Source: Zanthoxylum bungeanum (taxonomy: Eukaryota > Streptophyta > Magnoliopsida > Sapindales > Rutaceae). Taken from it: a stretch of 64,000 nt of DNA. Each line of letters starts with the position of its first letter. Position 1 is the stretch's first letter. The notes under the pieces are model-generated. The model was not told the origin of the DNA. It ran no database searches and saw only the letters and a program-made list of their open reading frames with translations. This document shows, piece by piece, positions 11,929 through 22,627 of this stretch. Both the position numbers and the translations under genes were made by a program. The stretch covers positions 1-64,000 of the forward strand of contig SKCR01029088.1 in assembly GCA_019454045.1 (NCBI GenBank). The letters run 5' to 3'.

Positions 11929-13115
11929 TTATAATTGTCAATTCCACAATAACCAGGTGATATCTTCTAAACTCTTTCTTTCTTTCTTTAAACATAAGGG
12001 ACAATGTCTCGTTTTGGTTGGGGGTGAGGATAGTTTACGAAATAATTTTCATGTTTATGTCTGTTAGTTTTTACTTTGTTGTTATTTTGTGTGTAAAAAT
12101 ATATATCCATATATATATACACAAACTAACAACAAATTTGTTTTCTAAACGAAGTGGAATTGTTGTTCAGAGGTGGCTGTGTAAGGAGTTTTCACTCCTG
12201 AGACGCATCTCAATATAATTCGTAACAAGTTATTTATCGTTCCTTTCTTTTTGAATAATTTAAATTTGTGAATTCTCCATAACATTGATTAAATTTGATC
12301 TTTATATGTTCGTCTGGCAGATATTATCAACAACATGGTAACATATGACCATGGGTGGTAAGTGAAAATTCTGTAATATTCAGTTCTCTAATTTGTTGGA
12401 GGTAACACCTAAAAGCAGTGAAATTTTTATTATTAAAAAAAAGTTTGAATAAAGTTCATTTTCGTAGCCTTTTTGAGCCGAGCAATTAAGTCTGAATGGG
12501 TGTTTTAATACTTAGTACCCTAAGGCCAACTGGAATTGGAATTACTGGCCCAAAGCTTGTTACAAGGGTTAAAAAGAAAGCTTAAGGGAATCAGACACTG
12601 TTATCTGAGATCCGAGCAATTAAGCTCGTAGGTGTGTCTTAACACCTAGTGCCCTAAAAGCAACTGATTTGGGAGTCAATGGCCCAACGTTTGATACATG
12701 GATTGGAGATATATTTTAGACACAGTTTATCAGAGATCCAAGCAATTAAGCCTGTAGGGGTGTCTTAACATCTAGTGCCCTAAAACCAACTGGTTTGGGA
12801 GTCACTGGCCCAAAGTTCGATACATGGATTGAAGATATGTTTATAAATAAACTTTCACTACCAAAAATGTGTAAACTCTAATATAATTTTAGGACAAAAA
12901 TATTACTCTCTTTTCAACAAATATATGTGATATTGTGGGCACAATATATTGATTAATACCTTGTTTTATGAGTATATGGAAGAATGGTAAAAAGTATAGA
13001 AGAAGTCATTTATTTGATCATTCAAAAAGAAAGAAAATAATTGTTGACTTAGATAAGAATTTTTCTTTTAGATTCTGCTTGAATTACTAGGGACTAGTAA
13101 TAAGCTGGTTGGGGG
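11929..13115 (+). other. 3' untranslated region of the gypsy element with polypurine tracts
   Basis: GGGACAATGTCTCGTTTTGG then TTGGGGGTG (about 11997-12026) is the wording found after the integrase gene in Athila/Tat elements. A second purine tract, GGTTGGGGGTG (13107-13117), directly precedes the LTR. The region has no convincing reading frame. It includes a tandem repeat (separate entry). Confidence 0.6.
12475..12842 (+). repeat. Three-copy tandem repeat, period about 126-135 bp
   Basis: Units begin at about 12477, 12612 and 12738 with CCGAGCAATTAAG or CCAAGCAATTAAG, and share 'TGTCTTAACACCTAGTGCCC', 'CAACTG', 'GGAGTCA' and 'TGGCCCAA' in the same order. Copies 2 and 3 are closest, and copy 1 is more diverged. 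Tandem repeats in this position are known for Tat/Ogre-type gypsy elements. Confidence 0.8.
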
Positions 13116-13117
13116 TG

Positions 13118-14350
13118 TGATGAATACTAAAAAGTGCATATTTATTAGAAGATAAGTTAATCGTTTTACAATTATAGTTTCACTAATCCCCTTAAATTGA
13201 CATATTTGTGAATTAATATTTTAAAGTTATGCTTTGAGTGCTTTTACTGTGTTATTTTATATTTTTGTTAGGAAAAATACTTCTCGGAAGCTCGACGGAC
13301 AAACCAGACTTGAAAAGGGCTAAAAATGGAAATTATGTTGTCACGTCGCGAAGCGTGGAACAATTGCGTCGCGACACGCCTAATAAAACAAAGACACCGC
13401 CGCTTCGCCATTCTCTGACATGTGTCCCTAACGTGGCTTAACCATTCTTTGACACGTGTCCACAACATGCATTCACTGGTCTGGGTGGCTAAGTTGCCTA
13501 TAAATAGGAGCGTCCGGCATTATAAATTTTCATACTTTCTTTCCTGATTCCTCTGTAAATCTTGGAGAGATAGTGTCTTATTTGTTTATTTACTTAAAGC
13601 TTTTTGTAATGTTTTTCTTTCAGTAATAAAAGTACAAGTATGTTTTATTACAAAATGAGTAGCTAATTTCTTTTATGTTGGGGTAAGGGTGAAACTTTTA
13701 TAATGAAAACCTAGATTAAACTCGCTTCTATTATAATAAATAAATTAAAATCTAATGATTAAAACTTGATTTAAGTCTAGATTAATTATTGACAATCTGT
13801 CTACCGCCTTTATGGCTGGTTTTATCTTTCTTCCACCTTTATTGCTGGTTTTATCTTTCTATCGCCTTTATGGCTGGTTTTATACGATTTTGGCATAACT
13901 AAATACCTTGGTAGGACTTGTTGTAGACAAACGGTATCACCGCCTTTATGGATGGTTTTATATTTTTGTCATGCTTAGTACTTGGTAGGACTAATCATTG
14001 ACATAAATGATTACCACCTTTGTGGCTGGTTCTTTTTATTGGCATAATTAATTCCTGAAATAAATTAAGTGGGTAACAATGGCAATTTGTAAATTATAAT
14101 AAAGCGAGATTTATAAATGTTTAAAAGACTAAAAGTGGATCCCCTAACTCCAGCATTTCTTTCCATTATTGTAATTCAATCTAAAAGTTCCCAACTACTT
14201 CAACAAATCAAACTTTTCTTTTCCGCACTGTTCATTATTCTATTTTGCTAAATCTCTTCTCTGTGCATCGACCCCGGACTCACCAGATTATTTTATTACT
14301 TCGACACTCTTATACATGGGAATAAAAGACCAATTTTCAAGCGTGTTATA
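13118..14350 (+). repeat. 3' LTR of the Athila/Tat-type gypsy element
   Basis: It starts TGATGAATACTAAAAAGTGC just after a purine tract. It contains a GC-rich block (13340-13440), CTATAAATAGGAG (13499-13511, TATA box), AATAAA near 13625 as a possible poly(A) signal, and the terminal words GGACTCACCAGATTATTTTA typical of this LTR class. The right end is not exact, because CAAGCGTGTTA near 14340-14350 lacks a clear CA terminus. Confidence 0.65.
13800..14040 (+). repeat. Degenerate direct repeats inside the gypsy LTR (CCGCCTTTATGGCTGG)
   Basis: The motif ACCGCCTTTATGGCTGGTTT, or a close variant, recurs five times (about 13803, 13835, 13862, 13949 and 14017). Between the later copies 'CTTGGTAGGACT' also recurs. 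They lie in the R-U5 part of the LTR, downstream of the TATA box. Confidence 0.75.
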
Positions 14351-14844
14351 TGTGTTCTAGTGTGATATGATATGTCTTGGATTCCATGGAATGAATTCTA
14401 TGTAATTTATGTGATTTGCTTCGATATGATTTGATATGACATGAATAGGTTAGGTATGGATCGAATTGATTTCGAGTGATTTGAATTAACATGTTCTGAC
14501 TTGATACAATGTGATCCAATTATGATTTGATATGTCTAAAATTTCCCGGATTTATGATTTCTGATATAGTATTGTTCTGGTATAATTGATTTTTTTTTAT
14601 AAGTTCTTATTTGATTATGATGTATTGACTTATTCTGACATGAAATGATTGATCTGATATTTTATACATTGACCTGAATTTGATATGATGTAATGCGGTA
14701 TGTTTTGACATGGAATATGTGACTTCTAACAACATATCTAGTAAGATAGCTTTTGTATGTGTGTTAAGTTTCGAATGATCATATATATTGATAGGGAAAT
14801 TTTGAGGATGAAATTTTTATAAGGACAGGTGAATTGACGACCTG
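14351..14844 (+). other. Gypsy chromovirus-like 3' end remnant
   Basis: An AT-rich stretch with repeated TGATATGA words and no reading frame. AAATTTTGAGGATGAAATTT at about 14795-14815, followed by a decayed purine tract (AAGGACAGGTGAATTG), matches the wording at the end of the polyprotein of Tekay/Del-type gypsy elements, just before their 3' LTR. Confidence 0.4.
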
Positions 14845-15060
14845 ATCATAGAGATTTGATGGTTTTACCTAATTGGTTCACAACCTTAGCACGATACTCT
14901 TTGAACTTTGCAAAGGTATTTGAGTTGTGTTGTATTAGGTAAACATACCCATATCTGGATTAGTCATCAATAAATATAACAAAATATTCATAACCATCTC
15001 TTACTTTTACATTCATTAGTCCACAGACGTTCGAGTGTTCTAGGACGTGACCGAAAAAAG
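14845..15060 (-). pseudogene. Copia integrase fragment (family F type)
   Basis: The minus strand reads LEHSNVCGLMNVKVRDGYEY and FVIFIDD, the start of a copia integrase core. The DNA aligns with 46130-46340 of the family F element (shared words such as TTACCTAATTGGTTC and GCACGATACTCTTTGAACTT). About 215 bp of pol only, with no LTR attached. Confidence 0.8.
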
Positions 15061-18000
15061 ACAGCGTTATCATCTCCCTAAGCCTCGTGAATTGCACATG
15101 CACAACATATCGTAATACGTAACCGAACTTAAATGCATGCATGTCTGACTTGTAATACCCATAAATACTTGAAACATACTTGATATCACATGATTTACAT
15201 CTATTGACATTCAGCTACATAACCTAATATAATGAATACATATATATGTGGACCTTTCATACCATGATCCTATTGACTACAACTGGTGTCCATCTTCTCC
15301 AAAATTCGTTCTTAGCATGCATGAAATCTCGTAATCCAAAAAGTGAAAATGGGAGAGTAAGTCGAATGGACAACTTAGTAAGTGAAAGTTGAAAGTGAAA
15401 GAATAACATAAGGAACTTAGAAAAACGAACCCATACTAGGTAACGAACCCATACTAAGTAAGTTTGTGAAATCATAAACTTTCAGTTCAAGATCACATAC
15501 CGTAGATCTTGAAAATTAAACTATAAGTCCTGAACTGTAATCATAAACTAAAACATGAGAGGAAAATCTGTAAACATAGTCATGATATGTAACCATGAGT
15601 TTATAAATGTAACATAACTATAAGCACAATGCACAAACTTGTAAATGTGACTGCAACTGTACAATAAAAAACTGGAAATATGTCTGAAGACTATATAAAT
15701 GATAACATATTTGCAAACTGAAACATGGCTTGTAAATTGTGCACATTACTTGAGACCCCCGACTTGAACTGAAAACTAATTCATGAACTGTGAACATAAA
15801 TTGAAAGTTGTACACGTGACTTGAAAACATCAGCATAAACTAGAAAATGTAAACATGTTTTGAAAATTATAAACTTGGCATGAAAACCGTTAAACATAAA
15901 CTGAGAGCATGGCTAAAATTTTTATCATGAGATGAAAGCTTTGTCATGATATAAACTAAATCCATGACATTTACTGAAAATAAAAATCTATGAATTCAAA
16001 ACTTGTACCTAATCCAATGTTGAAAATAGCTTGTCATGAAAATCTCACCAGTATCATTACCTGGGGGATTGATACCTACTTAATGGGACCTAGCACCTCG
16101 TAAGAAGGGGAACATGAACATGAATTCCTAAGACGGCCACTCAAGGACCATTAGGCCTGCTGAACTGAGCATACCCGAGATAACTATACATAAAGGAACA
16201 GTACTCTACGGGTGGTTTGAAAACATTTCGTTTCCTGTTCTTGTACACCGTTTAGTGAAAATTTAAGGTAAGAATCATGGAAAATCCTAAACTAAATATG
16301 TATTTCATGAAAACATATAAGTTGAAGACATAGCACAGAGAAAGCATAAACCATGAACTTGTAAACATGGATGATAAACGGGTGGTGATTTATAAAACAT
16401 GACACTCGATCGGTATATCGTGAACCATAAAGCACGTGACATAAGCTACAGACCAAAAACATGATTTTTAAATTGTGGAACATGAAAACATATTCATATT
16501 TGGAGGACTGTACACATGAACCCTAAACATGTAAAACATGAGCTAGGAACATATGAATCGGGAACGGAAAACATATTTCGTGAAAGCATAAACTGTAAAC
16601 ATGACACATGAAAGACACAAGTTTTAAACATATAACCATGACACGTGGAAAGTGTAAACTGAAATCATAAACCATTTTCATGAACGTGACTTGTAAATCA
16701 TGAAATGTTTACTGAATACCGTGGCATATAACTGCAAAACATGACATGAAAATCGTGAAGCATAATTTTAATTCATGACTTGTAACCCATGACATGTAAA
16801 TTATAAATCATGGTTTGAAAACCACATAGGTCATGAATTGAAATATGTGAAGCATGAACTAAGATGCCTAAATCACGAAATGAAAATATATTACATGAAA
16901 ACGTAAACTATAAACATGACCTATTAAAACATAAGCTGAAAACATGCAAACATGACTCGTAAAAAGTCGTAAACTATAAACATGTAATCATGACACGCGG
17001 GAAACATAAACTGTGGACTCTAAAAATGGAATCTATAAAACCATATTTGAAAACTGTCAATATGATTATGAACTGAAAGCATAAATATGATCGGAAAACC
17101 ATGCATATGTCTTGAAAATTGAAACATGACTTGAAACTACAACTCGTAAACATAAACTAAAAATCGTAACTGTATACATGAACTGCAACTGTGAATCTGA
17201 CATCATGACTTGATTGTACAACTCAACCTATAAACATGTCCGTAATTGTAAACTGGAAATGTAACATGCAAACTGAAAACAAAAGTTGTAAAATTATAAC
17301 ATGAAACCATAAAGATGACACATGCAAAACATACATGAAAACTATAAATGACAACCTGAATTGAAATGTCCACTTGACTTGAACTTTACACACGATACAT
17401 GTTTGCAAATTGTAAACATAACTTGAAAGTACAACATGTAAGCATAAACTAAAAATTTTACTATGCATATGAATGTAGACTGAAGACACAGTCTGTTGTA
17501 TATTGGGATTGTAAACTTGTATAAGATGGATTAAAGTATAAAAATATGAGTTGGAAACGCATAATCATAGGCTGACATGTGTACTGCTTTATGTATACAA
17601 GCTCGTTTGGAATTCATTGCCCATTTTAGAATAGGTATGGATGAATGTCATTTAAATAAATTTTATAACCAGTATTTCTAGATAAAGACCCACTACTGAA
17701 AACATAAGCTGTAAACATATGAAGGTTAAACATAAATTGAAGATGTAAATCGTGCACATGTATTATATTAGTGGAAATTGAAAACGTAAGCTGAAATCGT
17801 ATATCCATGACTTGGAAAAACATAAGCTGAAAACATGCATTCTTATCTCAAAAAAACATGATTCATAAACATGTATGCTTGAACTACTAACTTGTAAAAT
17901 GTAAATTGTAACATGAACAAAACTTGTAAAACATGAAACGTAGGTTATATATCGTAAATCGTGTTTTATAAATAATAACACATACATCGTAAGGAAAGTA

Positions 18001-18963
18001 AATCACAATGTAAATAAGTTTAAACGTAAGTATGGAAGTATTCACTCACTGATCCAACGTCATAATGCCTATGTTCTCATATGGAGTCGAAAGAATGCTC
18101 TTGCGATAAATCTACCATGTGTTCATGTATGATTAGCATACTCGAACATATTAATCTTATACATGCATGTGAATGATACGTGGACCCATGAAACTCAATG
18201 TATTTCCTAAACTTCAATCATGCTTACTTAATGCAATCTCAACAATAATAACATGAATTTGGCTTATTACAAGCTTATGACATGAAAATCAAATCCTACA
18301 TCAACAATTCCATAACATGACAAAATACCCAAATTCTAGGGTTTACTCAATTCATGTCCTATAATGTGATTCAACTCAATTCAATCCATGCATGTATCAT
18401 TTTATTAAGCATCTATCTAAGTTTGTTTAACTTCCTAATCATGAAAAATTATGAGAAATGGACATGGGTCACAAATAGGTTTCTACCATAACATAGTAAA
18501 ATACAAAACAAATTTTAAAATGGAGAATATAGGATTTACTTGCTTCCCTTGATGTGTGAAAAATGAATGAAAATGAAGTTTTAGGCTTTATTTAGAGCAA
18601 ATATTGGGGTGAATACCGAGAAAGAGAAGATAAACTATGAAGAAAAATGAAAGAGATGGGTATATATATAAACCCAGATATGGCCGGTAAGTCGGTCTCA
18701 GGGTCGATATGTCGGTCCAAGAAGTAAAATTTCAAAGAATCAGAATACACAGTGACTGATTTAATGACTGGTATGAAGACCGGTATACAGGAATACCAGT
18801 TCCAAAATACATATCATGATGTAGGGACATTGGTATACGGGTTCCACTGGCTATGCCAAACTGCAGGACCACTGGTATGCTAGTATGGTGATCGGTATAC
18901 CAGTTCGAGAGCCAAATGAAGGCAAACTGATTCTGAATGCTCATAGATTTTAACTAAAAATGA
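15061..18963 (-). repeat. Degenerate AT-rich tract, probable long gypsy LTR in minus orientation ('family K')
   Basis: No gene seen in 3.9 kb. From about 15480 to 18000 the sequence is made of endlessly varied short words such as AAACATGA, TGAAAAC, GTAAACATGA and CATAAACTG with no fixed period. Read on the minus strand, a TATA box (GTTTATATATATACCC, about 18661-18676) is followed by CT-rich sequence, as in an LTR, and the part at 18680-18910 carries GGTATACNNG subrepeats. 53113-53345 carries similar 'GGTATGTCGGTC' wording. Assignment to an LTR is inference. Confidence 0.4.
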
Positions 18964-19041
18964 TATTAGTGTTAGAGTTGGTGAGTGCCAATCCGAATTG
19001 TATATTTTATTATTTATTAATAAAATAACTATATTTTTAGT
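18964..19041 (+). repeat. Short LTR-start fragment (family J-like)
   Basis: TGTTAGAGTTGGTGAGTGCC followed by TATTAATAAAATAACTATAT resembles the start of the copia-like LTRs at 62354 (TGTTGGAGTTGGTACTCGGC) and 56325 on the minus strand. It is cut by the left end of the inverted family A element. Confidence 0.45.
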
Positions 19042-19850
19042 TCTATGTTAGTTTGTTCTTCTCGTACCTCATCGAGGTCAAGTCTACTCCCACTATATTT
19101 CTTGAGAAGGAATTCATTCTCTAGAAATTTAGCATTTCGTGAGACAAATGTTCTTTGTTCATTTGGGACGTAGAACACGTATGATCTTGAGTTCAAGGCA
19201 TATCCTACAAACTTAAATTTAATTGCCCTATCATCCAATTTTTTAGTTTGTGTGAGCTTAACATATGCGTCACATCCCCAAACTCTTAGATAACTAAGAC
19301 TATGACGTTTCCCAGACCATAACTCATATGTTGTTTGACTAACAATCTTGGAAGGAACTTGGTTTAGTAGTAGTGTTGCAGTTTCTAAAGCAAGACCCCA
19401 AAATGAAATAGGTAGATCCGTGTCTGGCATCATTGATCGGACCATATCTAATAATGTCCGATTTCTCCTTTCGGAGACCCCATTATGCTGTGGAGTTCTC
19501 AGAGGAGTCCACTGGGAAACAATGCCATTTCTCTCAAGTAATCTTGAAATTCGTTGCTTAAGTATTCACCACCTCGATCAGACCTTAGTGACTTAATACT
19601 TTTATTAAGCTGGTTTTCTACTTCAGCTTTGAAGTCTTTGAATTTCTCAAAGGCTTCGGATTTGTATCGCATAAGGTACACATACCCATATCGCGAGTGA
19701 TCATCGATAAAGGTAATGAAGTAGGAGAATCCACCTCTAGCGGTGACTGACATTGGTCCGCATACATCAGAGTGTATGAGTTCTAATGTCTCCGCTGCAC
19801 GCTGTCCTTTACATTTGAAGGGTAATTTGGTCATTTTACAAGTAAACAAG
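19042..19850 (-). pseudogene. Copia integrase core and C-terminal part, inverted family A
   Basis: Two frames. One (19499-19849) reads LIHSDVCGPMSVTARGG, FITFIDDHSRYGY, SLRSDRGGEYLSNEF with the aspartates of the DDE triad. The other (19029-19445) resumes at MVRSMMPDTDLPISFWGLAL and reads to KYSGSRLDLDEVREEQTN. The break lies near 19495-19505 in the PGTPQHNG block. The homology ends at 19042 where non-copia sequence begins. Confidence 0.85.
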
Positions 19851-20544
19851 ACTCACAAGTTCCATGAGGTTCATATTTAAAGGGTCTGAAATACACATCC
19901 TTATGTAGCTTAGTTAATCTTGTTTCATTGATATGACCTAAGCGACTGTGCCATAGAAGTGATTCATTGAGATTATTCGAGTTAACGTTGTATATATTTG
20001 AGGTTGAACATTCTTTGTTAGTTTGTAAGACATAGATACCATTATTCAAAATACCATCTCCATATTTTATTTCATTGAAATAAATAGAACATTCATTACA
20101 ACTTATTAGGCTTGAAAAGCCTTTATTACATAAAGAAGAAATTGAAATGATGTTCTTTACTAGAGAATGTACATAAATACAATCTTCTAAGTCTAAAACT
20201 AAAACATTCGGTAAAACTAATGAATAAGTCCCCACGCACAATGCAGCCAGTTTTGCTCCATTACCCATGCGTAAGTCAACCTCCCCATGACGGAGTCTCC
20301 TAATGTTTCTCAGGCCCTGCACATTGTTACACAAGTGAGTCCCACAACCGGTGTCAAGCACCCAAGTAGAAGGTTCAGAGTTTTGAGAATATAGTTCAAT
20401 CATATACAACATACTTGAAGCATTGGGCTTCTTGGCCTCTTGGACTTCCCTAGCTTCCTTGGCTTTCAAGGATCTGCAGTCTTTCTTCCAATGACCCTTC
20501 TTTCCACAAAAGAAACATTTCCCCTTTCCTTTTTTCTTCTCCAC
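19831..20544 (-). pseudogene. Copia zinc knuckle - protease - integrase N-terminus, inverted family A
   Basis: An open stretch of 237 codons: CCHC knuckle CFFCGKKGHWKKDC at the start, an acidic/basic AKEA linker, protease block WVLDTGCGTHLCNN, then the integrase zinc site WHSRLGHINETRL...CESCLL. The + copy has the same order but is broken in the knuckle and after the protease. A frameshift at about 19835 separates it from the integrase core. Confidence 0.85.
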
Positions 20545-21246
20545 CTTACCATTGGGCTTTAGGTGATCTGGAACCTTGGCTTTGCCCTTATTTTTCTTTG
20601 GGCCTCATGGCTTCAGGTCCATACCCGTAAGCATGACGAAGGTTTTAAGCTCTGGTTTCAAGTCCTTATCTGCATGCTTTATCAGATTATGAAATTCTGC
20701 TAAAGTAGCTTCTTTATCAGACAGATGAAACTGCATAATAAAGTTAGAGAAGTCTTTTGGTAAGGACTAAAGAATTAGATCGTGACCTATCTCATGATAC
20801 ATGATGAACCAGAGGTTGGCCAATTTTTCTATGTGGCCAATCATCTAAAGCACATGTCCACTAACAGATCCTTCTTTATACCTTGTTTGGAATAAGGCAA
20901 ATGACACTTGGAATCTCACGGTATGAACGAAAGTTGCATACAACTCCTTCAAGTGATATATGATGGTTTGAGCATTCATATCTTCGTGAGCTTTCTGAAG
21001 TTCGTCCGACATAGAGCCAAGCATTATGCAAACTGCTTGCTCATCATCATCGACATATTTCTTCCAATGATCAAATGTATTTTGGTCAGCATCTTCTGCG
21101 GGTTCAGGGGGAAATGGTCTTTCAAGAACATAGAAAATATTTTCTTGTCGTAAGATAATTTTAAGGTTTCTAAACCAGTCATTGTAGTTGTCCTCTTTGA
21201 GCTTATGCTCATCAAGAATGGAACGAAGTGATAATCTGTTTGCCAT
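20545..21246 (-). pseudogene. Copia gag, inverted family A
   Basis: It starts MANRLSLRSILDEHKLKEDN at 21246 and reads through NLKIILRQENIFYVLERPFP, MLGSMSDELQKAHEDMNAQT and FQTRYKEGSVSGHVL to a stop near 20845. The same gag continues in other frames toward the knuckle at 20540. The family-typical pattern (short N-terminus, tryptophan-rich start, UBN2-like core) is visible. It is the best guide to the gag start of the + copy. Confidence 0.85.
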
Positions 21247-22613
21247 TTGAATGTTTGTGAAATATTTTAACCCACCTATTAAGAGAGAATTTTAAAATTA
21301 GGAATATGTTTTCATTAATGTTTCATAATAACATGGCTTTTAATATTATGAAGTTGCTCCCACTCAATTGTTTTAAAATTTTGAGCAAATCACATCAACC
21401 CCAATATGATGGATTTCTTGTGGGCAAGGATCCCATTATCATCATTTCATAAATCCAACTAGGGCCGGTGGTTATAAAATACGATAATTAGGTAGGTTCC
21501 CGACCAATTTATGATATAAATCACAATTCCTTGATCATTGGGTTGGGCAATCAAACATGCCATAGCTTATGCTAGTCCTCGTGGACACCCAATCTTTGCC
21601 ACCACGTTATAAGACCACGCCTAAGGGTCACTGCGTCTTATGACACAGAAAAGTCAAACCATTTTCAATAGTACGATTTAGGGACAAATTGGTATTGGTC
21701 AGTCTGGTAAAGCCTAGTCCTACCAATACGGTTTAAGCCCTTTGGGTCTATACTTTACAATGGGAGGTAAATTTTAGACTTAAATTATTATTGAGGATTT
21801 TAGCAAGTTTAAGTGAATAACTGTCAAATGGATTCCTCCATTGAAAATTCCCAAGAGGAATGGTGGAGCGAACTCTCTTAAATACCCTTACCTCTTAGGC
21901 TCTTATTGCCTTGGTGACAAGAATAAACAATAGATCCTCCAAATTAGTCCAACACTTTAAATATGTTTTAAGGTAAGCTTTGAGTAAATGATTATCTAGA
22001 TGTCTTCACAACTTTTCCTTTTGGCTATAAAAAGGTAGTGAGTGAAGGAAGTCACCAAATCATTTTCTAACTCTAGTAATACCTTTGGTTAAATTAACTT
22101 TAGTTTGGAAAATTTTATTAACGCCTTGGTCCCACCCCACTTGTATCTCTTATAATGTCTTTTATTATAAACAAGTGATTTATATTTATTAGCCTTAAAG
22201 GTAATAAATCTCTAAGTTCATCACGGAATAATTACTTAGCTAAGGGATAAGCAATACACTCTCTATTTCCTTAGAAAGCCTCTAGATGTTTGCACCCTAA
22301 AATAATCATGCCAATTCTAATCATACATAGAATCATCAAGAATATGAGTTTTTAATTTTGGAATAATTTTAGGCATTAAATAACTTTGATTAATATTTAA
22401 TTATGATATTGAATTTTATTTTATTCAAATAAATTTACTATTCACGTTTTTCTGCAGACACGTGAACTTTAAATGCAATTTCACAATTCAAATCTTAACC
22501 AAATCATGCAAAACTTGTGCCTAAAATTAAGTTCAAGGTGTTGGCTTTCCAACGAGCTTTTACACACCCAATTTCGAGTTTAAATGAGAGAAAACTAATC
22601 AAAACAAAACAGG
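21247..22613 (-). other. Leader of the inverted family A element
   Basis: About 1.37 kb without a gene, homologous to 3615-4977 on the other strand. Differences include small insertions and deletions. Confidence 0.7.
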
Positions 22614-22627
22614 CGCGCTGATACCAC
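22614..22627 (-). promoter_or_regulatory. Primer binding site, inverted family A
   Basis: The reverse strand reads GTGGTATCAGCGC next to the LTR end CCCAACA, a tRNA-Met type primer site with one substitution from TGGTATCAGAGC. It is better kept than in the + copy. Confidence 0.8.

Larger units (their letters stand above)
1..14350 (+). mobile_element. Ty3/gypsy element of Athila/Tat type, 3' half, interrupted by copia array A
   Basis: Composite reading. The integrase C-terminal end at 3-623 and the polypurine tract plus LTR at about 13105-14350 are in the same orientation and of the same lineage type, and copia array A (923-10865) lies between them. If they are one element, the part between integrase stop and 3' LTR, without the copia array, is about 2.5 kb. 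It contains a LOG-like copy and a three-unit tandem repeat. The 5' half is outside the window. I could not identify a target-site duplication around the copia array because its left end is truncated, so the unity of the two halves is inferred from order and orientation. Confidence 0.5.

Noticed and set aside
13238..13468. Short frames on both strands in the gypsy LTR (with TSRSVEQLRRDT)
   Set aside because: They sit upstream of the LTR TATA box in a GC-rich block typical of this LTR. No homology seen.
17223..17987. Several minus-strand frames rich in Phe, His, Val and Ser
   Set aside because: They are by-products of the AAACATGA-type word tract. The composition is dictated by the repeat words.
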